Origin: Occallatibacter riparius
GTDB lineage: Bacteria > Acidobacteriota > Terriglobia > Terriglobales > Acidobacteriaceae
Assembly: GCF_025264625.1 (NCBI RefSeq)
Contig: NZ_CP093313.1
Location: forward strand, 6,138,001 to 6,202,000
Direction: 5' to 3'
DNA length: 64,000 bases
A program made the position numbers and the translations under genes. The notes beneath the pieces are model-generated. The model was not told where the DNA came from, made no database searches, and was given only the letters and a program-made list of their open reading frames with translations. Of this stretch, positions 57,954-64,000 are shown one piece after another (position 1 is the stretch's first letter; each line of letters begins with the position of its first letter).

Positions 57954-60900
57954 GTTCCACTGAGATCGAGCCCTCCGCGCAGCCACGCTCCGGGCGCAGA
58001 CGCATATGGGTCTTTCGCATCGCGGGCCTGCTCGTAGCTGTCAGCGCTATCGTTGCGGCGCTCGGCTTCTGGGCGAACACGGCGCAGTTTCAGGACATGT
58101 TCCGGCGCGCGCTCATTTCAAAGCTGCAGAACGCGACAGGCGGCCGCGTGGAGATCGGTTCCTTCCGCTGTCGGTTAAGCGATCTCGAAGTGGAAGCCAA
58201 AAACGTCGTCATTCACGGCGATGAGGCAGCGACAGATGACCCCTATGCTCGCGTAGACCGGCTCCGCGCGAAGATCAGCATCCTCGGCTTCTGGTGGAGT
58301 CCGAATATCCTGCTGCGCGATCTCGAGATTGAGCGGCCGCAGCTTCACCTCATCCTGTATCCAGACGGGCTGACAAATCAGCCGCATCCCGCGAAGCCGC
58401 CGAAGAAGTCGAATACGCCGGCGATGGAGACGCTGTTCAATCTGCAGGCCGGACATGTGGCCGTTGAAAACGGAATGCTCGATATCGACGATCGCGTCGC
58501 AGAGGCGCTCGATACGCAGAATCGTTATCAGCCTCTGGATTTCAGGGCGGACGATCTGGGACTCGTGATGCGCTATATTCCGGCGGCAAATCAGGCGCCG
58601 GAGATGTACCGCATCGATGCAAGCGTCAAGGATTTGAATCTCTCGCGCAGCGGTGCCTTGAAGCAGAAGCTTCCGGTGCACGGATACCTGGAGAGTTCGA
58701 TCGACCTGACCCGCGATGCAGCGACGCTGCGTTTCCTTCGTCTGACGGCTCGTGCGAAGGGCGTGCCCGACCGCACGCTCAACATCTCCGGCGCACTGAA
58801 CCAATTTTCGCGGCCACGCTGGCAGGCGGTGGTAAAGGGCGAATTGGATCTGCGGCTGCTGGATCTGGTGGTGGGATATCCGTATGCGCCTGAGGGGCTT
58901 GCCCACCTGGACCTGACGAGCGGCGGTGACAGCCACGGATTCCGCATCGATGGAACAGTGCGGGCAGACAAAGCCTCCTACGTAGGGACCGGCGTTGTCG
59001 CGCACGGCATCGAACTGAACACGCGCGTGCACGCGGACAGCCAGCAGTTGCTGATCACAGGGATCAGCGCGCGCCTTGCACAAGGCGGAGAAATCGACGG
59101 CGAAGTACTGCTGCACAACTGGCTTCCCACATCGGTCCAACCGGTGGTGGTGGAAGCCGCGGCGCCGCCTGAGCCCGCCAAGAAGGGCAAACACTTCTTC
59201 AAGCGACAGCCGAAGCCCCCTCCACCGGCGCCTGTGAAGCCGCAGGCTCCTCCCCACGCTACGGTGGTCAAATCGCCGCTCTCGGTGATCCCTGTCAACG
59301 GCAGAGTGAATACGACCTTCAAGAATGTGTCGGTGGATACGGTGCTGGAGATGGTGAGCGTTCCGCCTTTCCAGCATCTAGGCTTCAACGCGCTACTCAA
59401 CGGACCTGCGGTGGCAACCTGGGAGCACGGCGATGTGCGCACTCTGAACGTGACCTCCACGTTGTCGCTCACCGGCACTGGACGGTTCTCAACGGCCGAG
59501 GCTCCGGCGATGGGTATCATCGATGCCACGTATACCCAAGCCGATGGCGCGGTGAACGTCCGCAATCTTGAAGTGCAATTGCCAGCCAGCCACATCGCGG
59601 CACATGGCCGTGTGGGTGCATATCCTTTAACCAGTCCGACGTCTTTGACCGTGGATTTTCACACCTCGAATCTCTCCGAGTTCGACACGCTCTTCCGCGA
59701 CCTGGGTGTGACAAGAAACGGGAAAGCGGGCACTGCGGCGCTGCCTGTAGGCATCAAGGGGCAGGCGGATTTCCGCGGAACATGGGAAGGCTCGCTGGCC
59801 TCGCCGCGCATGAACGGCCAGTTGCAGGCAACGCAGGTTGCGATTGAGCTTCCGTCGGACTCCGGCGAGCCACGGATAGTGAACTGGGACACCATAGAGG
59901 CTGAAGGCTCGTACACGGCGGAGCGTATCTCGGTGATGCACGCTCAGCTTCAGCACGGCGAAGAGCAGATCGTGCTGAACGGCACGCTTGCGGCAACACC
60001 CCCTGCGATTACTGCCCACAAGAAAGCTGGGCAGCAGATGCCCGCGTTCGACAATCAGTCGATACTGACCTTTCACGCGCGAGCCGGAAAGGTCTCACTG
60101 CCCGACCTCCTCGGTGTTGCCGGTATAGATGCTCCGCTCACCGGGACGGTCGACGCGCAGATTGAGGGTGAGGGACCTGTCAACTCGCTGAATGGCTCCG
60201 GATCTTTGACACTCAAGGACGGCTCGGCGTACGGCGAGCCGGTAAACAGCGTGTCCTTGCAGGGGTCGGTCAATAACCACGTGCTGACAGTCAAGGAAGC
60301 CACTGCAGCAACTCCGTCGGGCAACATCTCGGTGCATGGCACTTATGACATGCGTACGCGGGTCTTCGATGCCCAGACAAGCGCATCGGGGTTGGAGCTA
60401 GCGAAGCTCAAACATTTGCGCGACAGCATGCCCAGCATGAGCGGCCGGCTGGGTATGCAGTTCACTGCATCGGGAACCATCGACGATCCTCGCATTGATG
60501 GGCACGGCACCGTGAATGGGCTTTCGGTTCGGGGGCAATCGTTTGGCGATGTAGCCTTCAAGGCGCATGCAGCCAATCACGCGATCCTTTACGACGCAAG
60601 CACGCAGTTCGAATCTGCCCACGCTTCAGTGCATGGCCAGACGCAATTGCACGATCCGTACGAGACTGAAGGGAACCTGAAACTGGATGATTTTGACCTG
60701 GGCACGATCTTCAAGCTGGCCCACGTTCAAAATCCAGCATCGCAGTCGATCGTCAGCGGGACGGCGCAGTTTTCCGGGCCGCTCGCCCGACCGAAAGAGA
60801 TGCGCGGCGATCTGCGGCTCCCGCAGGCGGCCATCACGGTCTCCGGCATGACATTCAAGAGCGAAGGCGGTGTGCATGCCGCGCTCGACAAAGGGCGCGT

Positions 60901-62257
60901 GATACTGGACCCGCTGCACATTACAGGCGAAGACACGAACCTCCGCGCGCAAGGCAGCATGAACCTTGAGGGCACGCAGAACCTCGACGTCGCCCTGAAC
61001 GGTTCTGTGAACATGAAGATTGCGCAGTCTTTTGATCCGGACCTGACCGCCACCGGCAACTCGATCTTCGAAGTTGAAGCGCATGGACCACTGGCGGATC
61101 CAGAACTGCGCGGCCGTGTAAAGATCGAAAACGGCGCGTTTGCGCTTGAGGACATTCCCAACGGAATTAGTCAGTTGAACGGGACCTTGGAATTCAACAA
61201 GAACCGGCTCGAAATCCGTCAATTGCAGGCGGTGACAGGCGGCGGCAAGGTGGACATAGGAGGATACCTTGCCTACCAGCACGGACTGTTCTCGAATCTG
61301 ACAGTCACGGCGCAGGGAGTTCGCATCCGGTATCCCGAGGGTGTCAGTTCCATGGTCGACGCCAACCTGCAGGTGCAGGGCACGCAGGCCAACACGCGGG
61401 TCTCGGGACGCATTCTTATTACCCGCTTCTCGATCAGCCCCGATCTCGACATCGCGGCACTGGCGGCTCAGGCTAATGCGGTACATCCGGTTGCGTCGCC
61501 CAATGCACCTTCAAATCGCATCACGCTCGACCTGCGGATCCAATCGTCTCCTCAACTCAACTTCCAAAATGCCTTTGCAAAACTGGCCGGCGATGTCGAC
61601 TTGCGCCTGCGAGGCACGCTGGCGTCGCCGTCACTTCTGGGACGAATCTCCGTAACTGAAGGAAACGCGACCATCGCGGGTACACGGTACGAGTTGCAGC
61701 GGGGCGATGTCACGTTCACCAATCCCGTTCGCATTCAGCCCAATATCGACATCAGCGCTACGGCTCGCGTGGAAGACTACGATATCAACCTGGGGCTGCA
61801 TGGCACGCCTGACAAGATGTCAGTGACGTACCGGAGCGATCCTCCGCTGCCGGAGACCGATGTTGTGGCACTTCTCGCCCTGGGCCGCACGCAGAGCACC
61901 GGGCTCTACACGCAGCAGCAACAGCAGTCGGCAGGCCTGACCCGATCGAGCGATGTGCTACTGGGCGGCGCACTCAACGCCACGGTCAGCAGTCGCGTGG
62001 AAAAACTCTTCGGCGCCGGCTCGGTAAAGGTGGACCCCAGTTATCTCGGAGCGATGGGCAACACCACCACGCGCATCACCGTTGAGGAGCAATTGGGAAA
62101 GAACGTAACTCTCACCTATGCGACGAACGTCGACACGACGTCGCAGCAGTTTCTGCAGGCGGAATTCGCGATCAACCGGCACGTTTCGCTGCAGGTGACG
62201 CGCGATGAATCCGGCGTCTTCTCAATGGTTGTGAAGGCAGTCCGCCGCTATCGTTGA
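57950..62257 (+). CDS. tamB: TamB/AsmA-like translocation and assembly protein
   Basis: 1435 residues, ATG overlapping the preceding stop (ATGA). One N-terminal membrane anchor (about residues 20-42), then a very long beta-rich taco-shaped region, with a Pro/Lys-rich linker near residue ~415. The C-terminal TamB (DUF490) domain includes LRLRGTLASPSLLGRISVTEGNATI and GTRYELQRGDVTFTNPVRIQPNIDISATARVEDYDI and ends in a short motif SLQVTRDESGVF. TamB spans the periplasm and works with Omp85 partners and in lipid transport. Sequence context places it with the seven-POTRA protein. Confidence 0.92.
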   Translation: MSSTEIEPSAQPRSGRRRIWVFRIAGLLVAVSAIVAALGFWANTAQFQDMFRRALISKLQNATGGRVEIGSFRCRLSDLEVEAKNVVIHGDEAATDDPYARVDRLRAKISILGFWWSPNILLRDLEIERPQLHLILYPDGLTNQPHPAKPPKKSNTPAMETLFNLQAGHVAVENGMLDIDDRVAEALDTQNRYQPLDFRADDLGLVMRYIPAANQAPEMYRIDASVKDLNLSRSGALKQKLPVHGYLESSIDLTRDAATLRFLRLTARAKGVPDRTLNISGALNQFSRPRWQAVVKGELDLRLLDLVVGYPYAPEGLAHLDLTSGGDSHGFRIDGTVRADKASYVGTGVVAHGIELNTRVHADSQQLLITGISARLAQGGEIDGEVLLHNWLPTSVQPVVVEAAAPPEPAKKGKHFFKRQPKPPPPAPVKPQAPPHATVVKSPLSVIPVNGRVNTTFKNVSVDTVLEMVSVPPFQHLGFNALLNGPAVATWEHGDVRTLNVTSTLSLTGTGRFSTAEAPAMGIIDATYTQADGAVNVRNLEVQLPASHIAAHGRVGAYPLTSPTSLTVDFHTSNLSEFDTLFRDLGVTRNGKAGTAALPVGIKGQADFRGTWEGSLASPRMNGQLQATQVAIELPSDSGEPRIVNWDTIEAEGSYTAERISVMHAQLQHGEEQIVLNGTLAATPPAITAHKKAGQQMPAFDNQSILTFHARAGKVSLPDLLGVAGIDAPLTGTVDAQIEGEGPVNSLNGSGSLTLKDGSAYGEPVNSVSLQGSVNNHVLTVKEATAATPSGNISVHGTYDMRTRVFDAQTSASGLELAKLKHLRDSMPSMSGRLGMQFTASGTIDDPRIDGHGTVNGLSVRGQSFGDVAFKAHAANHAILYDASTQFESAHASVHGQTQLHDPYETEGNLKLDDFDLGTIFKLAHVQNPASQSIVSGTAQFSGPLARPKEMRGDLRLPQAAITVSGMTFKSEGGVHAALDKGRVILDPLHITGEDTNLRAQGSMNLEGTQNLDVALNGSVNMKIAQSFDPDLTATGNSIFEVEAHGPLADPELRGRVKIENGAFALEDIPNGISQLNGTLEFNKNRLEIRQLQAVTGGGKVDIGGYLAYQHGLFSNLTVTAQGVRIRYPEGVSSMVDANLQVQGTQANTRVSGRILITRFSISPDLDIAALAAQANAVHPVASPNAPSNRITLDLRIQSSPQLNFQNAFAKLAGDVDLRLRGTLASPSLLGRISVTEGNATIAGTRYELQRGDVTFTNPVRIQPNIDISATARVEDYDINLGLHGTPDKMSVTYRSDPPLPETDVVALLALGRTQSTGLYTQQQQQSAGLTRSSDVLLGGALNATVSSRVEKLFGAGSVKVDPSYLGAMGNTTTRITVEEQLGKNVTLTYATNVDTTSQQFLQAEFAINRHVSLQVTRDESGVFSMVVKAVRRYR

Positions 62258-62385
62258 TCCGCAGCACGCCTCCTCAGCCGGCTTGCGTGGTGACTCCGCC
62301 CCGCAAAAAAGAGTGGACGCCCATGCCCGCCTCTGGTAGCCTGCCATCATTCATACGGTATATTTTTCAATACTTAAGGGCTGAA

Positions 62386-62598
62386 ATGAGATTCCCAGTC
62401 GTGCGCGAGCGTGTGCGCGTGAAAGGCAAAGAGGGCACTTTCCTTGTGCTTTCGGTGGATCGCGTGCGCGGCTTCGCTGATCTCATGCCGACTAACAAAG
62501 GTCAGCAGATCGAAAAGGGCGTCCCACTTTCATTGGTGCTGCCGCTGATGGATGAAGGGCCCGGGAAACCGGACTCCAAGACTGAGGCCGGAAACTAA
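62386..62598 (+). CDS. Small conserved-looking hypothetical protein
   Basis: 70 residues from MRFPVVRERVRVKGKEG; the longer frame upstream overlaps the tamB end without support. Compact basic strand-rich N-terminus (GTFLVLSVDRVRGFADLM) and a polar tail. TATATT at about 62359-62364 may be its promoter. Function unknown. Confidence 0.6.
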   Translation: MRFPVVRERVRVKGKEGTFLVLSVDRVRGFADLMPTNKGQQIEKGVPLSLVLPLMDEGPGKPDSKTEAGN

Positions 62599-62625
62599 GC
62601 TCCGGAGGATTTTGGACGATCCGCC

Positions 62626-62859
62626 TCAGCCGCACTTGTCGAATTTGGAATCGAGGGCCTCGCTCACGGCAACATTCGCAGAATCTCTGTGAGCATCAGG
62701 CTGCGTGCCGCTCCGATGGGCAGTGGAATGGGTCGGTTCCTCCGAGCGCGGCGGATTTGTCTTCACCAGTTGGAGGCCAAGCTCCCTGGCCCTGCGGCGC
62801 AGGCGCTCGCGCTCGTAGACTCCGCTTACCGATTCGCTCCGGTTCCGCTGGTACAACAT
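62626..62859 (-). CDS. Possible small basic protein
   Basis: 77 residues, MLYQRNRSESVSGVYERER..., with AGGAGA about 10 bases upstream. The segment LRRRARELGLQLVKTNP looks like that of small Arg-rich proteins that are common but uncharacterised. The C-terminal half is polar low complexity. It may be real or chance. Confidence 0.4.
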   Translation of the reverse strand: MLYQRNRSESVSGVYERERLRRRARELGLQLVKTNPPRSEEPTHSTAHRSGTQPDAHRDSANVAVSEALDSKFDKCG

Positions 62860-63246
62860 TGCCTTCGTCTCCTGCTGAAGTGGAGGCTTGCTTGCTGACC
62901 TATGACGCCAAGGCGTATTGGCGGGATGTTTCCGGGTCTGAGCCCGCCTTAAAGCGAGCCTGAATGCAGTCTACGCCCAAAGTCGGCTGAGGGTCGCAAA
63001 CGGCGGTTCGGCCGAAACTCGTTGCGGAAAGGAGCAGCGAGGCGGTAACGTGAATTGCGCCGGACCGGCCTTCTACAACGCTTCCGGCAAGTCCCTCATC
63101 AGGAATGATTTTCTTCGTTCCTGCACAACCCCGAAACCTGTAGCTGCATTCTGTGTCTATTTAGAACGCCGGAGGTCGAGGTTCAGCCGGCGCGCTGCGG
63201 AGATCCAAAGGACGGACTGCAGCGTTCACCCGAAGAGGAGCAAGAA
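62860..63246. other. Spacer before the BON-domain gene
   Basis: About 390 bases. GGTCTGAGCCCGCC and TTAAAGCGAGCC near 62935 look like a degraded dispersed hairpin. GAGGAG just before 63247 is the ribosome-binding site of the next gene. No promoter is clear and no gene is seen. Confidence 0.4.
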
Positions 63247-64000
63247 ATGTTCAGGACGATGCGTTTTTCCAGATCCGCTGCCATGACGGCCACGCTCGCC
63301 GGGGTTCTCACGGTTCTTCCCCTGACGGCATGGAGCGCGCCCATGCAGGACGACTCGAATGCCGCCAGCGAAGTCCAGAAGAAACTGGACAAGAAGCAGT
63401 TCAGCAACGTGAAAGCCACAGTGGACGGCAGCGGTGTAGCTACGCTGACCGGCACCGTGGACCTTTACGAGTACAAAGCGGACGCCGAGAGACGCGCCTC
63501 GAAGGTGAAGGGCGTCAAAGGCGTGCGCGATGAGATCGAAGTCGCCGGGCCAACGGTACCCGACCAGCAACTCCAGCAGAAACTGGTGGAGAAGCTGCAG
63601 TATGACCGCGTCGGATACGAGATGGGCAACACGTTCAACGCCATCTCAGTGAACGTGCAGAACGGCGTGGTAACGCTGGGCGGCCATGCCCGCACCTATC
63701 CCGATCGCGATTCGGCGCTGGGGATTGTGAGCACGTTCCCCGGTGTGAAGGGCGTGAACGACGAGATCGAGGTCGATCCTACGTCGATTATGGACGACCA
63801 GACTCGCATTGCCGTGGCGCGCGCGGTTTATGGGGATCCGGTGCTGAACAAGTACGCGATCAATCCGGCCAAGCCGATTCGCATCTCGGTGCAGAACGGG
63901 CATGTGGCGTTGTACGGAGTGGTCGATAGCAAGGGCGACAAGGATATCGCCGGCATCCGTGCCAACGGCGTAGCCGGTGTATTCAGCGTGCAGAACAATC
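63247..64000 (+). CDS. Secreted protein with three BON domains, cut by window end
   Basis: At least 251 residues, open at the window edge. MFRTMRFSRSAAMTATLAGV begins a signal peptide cleaved near WSAPMQ. Three BON domains follow: EVQKKLDKKQFSNVKATVDGSGVATLTGTVDLYEYKADAERRASKVKGVKGVRDEIEV, a second from QQKLVEKLQY to GVKGVNDEIEVD, and a third starting at RIAVARAVYGDP. BON domains (as in OsmY) bind phospholipids and help stabilise the envelope. GAGGAG precedes the ATG. Confidence 0.85.
   Translation, partial: MFRTMRFSRSAAMTATLAGVLTVLPLTAWSAPMQDDSNAASEVQKKLDKKQFSNVKATVDGSGVATLTGTVDLYEYKADAERRASKVKGVKGVRDEIEVAGPTVPDQQLQQKLVEKLQYDRVGYEMGNTFNAISVNVQNGVVTLGGHARTYPDRDSALGIVSTFPGVKGVNDEIEVDPTSIMDDQTRIAVARAVYGDPVLNKYAINPAKPIRISVQNGHVALYGVVDSKGDKDIAGIRANGVAGVFSVQNN

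Overview
The window looks like the chromosome of an acidobacterium (class Terriglobia). This is inferred from gene content, since no rRNA is present. The pointers are a 1074-residue Oar-like TonB-dependent receptor with an N-terminal carboxypeptidase-regulatory domain, a PadR/HAAS-domain pair, DUF2934, DUF3106 and DUF3237 proteins, a VWFA-related secreted protein, an IDH3-like isocitrate dehydrogenase, and high GC with many dispersed GTCATCCTGAGCGAAGC-type repeats between genes. No phage, IS element or CRISPR array was seen.

Layout. 0-12.5 kb: membrane protein, PadR regulator with its membrane partner, Tat-exported phospholipase C, an hfq-hflX-Nudix run, nrdR, an unknown coupled gene pair, isocitrate dehydrogenase, a secreted EXORDIUM-like protein, YciI and GNAT proteins, and a UbiA prenyltransferase. 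12.8-18.5 kb: diaminopimelate/lysine and aspartate-family genes (asd, lysC, dapB, dapA) interrupted by a DUF3237 gene and a ParDE toxin-antitoxin pair. 18.7-30.6 kb: DUF2934 protein, DGPF protein plus ECF42-type sigma factor, GH3 glucosidase, MazEF, two lipoproteins, a DMT transporter, an aldo-keto reductase, and a DUF3106/anti-sigma/ECF-sigma operon whose spacers carry heptamer repeats. 32.3-36.1 kb: tRNA-Val(CAC), small unknown genes and a CrtI-like oxidoreductase. 36.5-41.4 kb: one tightly packed operon of response regulator, histidine kinase, sigma factor, anti-sigma fusion and DUF309 protein. 41.5-47.1 kb: a stand-alone 5'-3' exonuclease, then a 400-base leader with two tiny cysteine-rich ORFs and hairpins ahead of the TonB-dependent receptor, then a VWFA protein. 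47.4-54 kb: fused MoaD-MoaE, a MEDS-domain protein, Lon, and an ECF sigma factor with two tandem zinc-finger-like anti-sigma paralogs. 54-64 kb: an outer-membrane biogenesis operon (seven-POTRA Omp85 protein, SurA-N protein, TamB), small proteins and a BON-domain protein cut by the window end.

The most unusual element is the receptor leader at 42434-42842. A near-consensus promoter sits 7 bases before an ORF for a 23-residue peptide with 7 cysteines, followed by a terminator-like hairpin. A second 24-residue ORF then ends in four consecutive cysteine codons, directly abutting another hairpin. This has the architecture of a cysteine- or metal-responsive attenuator controlling a TonB-dependent receptor. 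Other points of interest are a candidate ECF42 autoregulatory promoter, a 48-base perfect palindrome, a PadR operator on its own promoter, and the layered two-component/sigma/anti-sigma operon.
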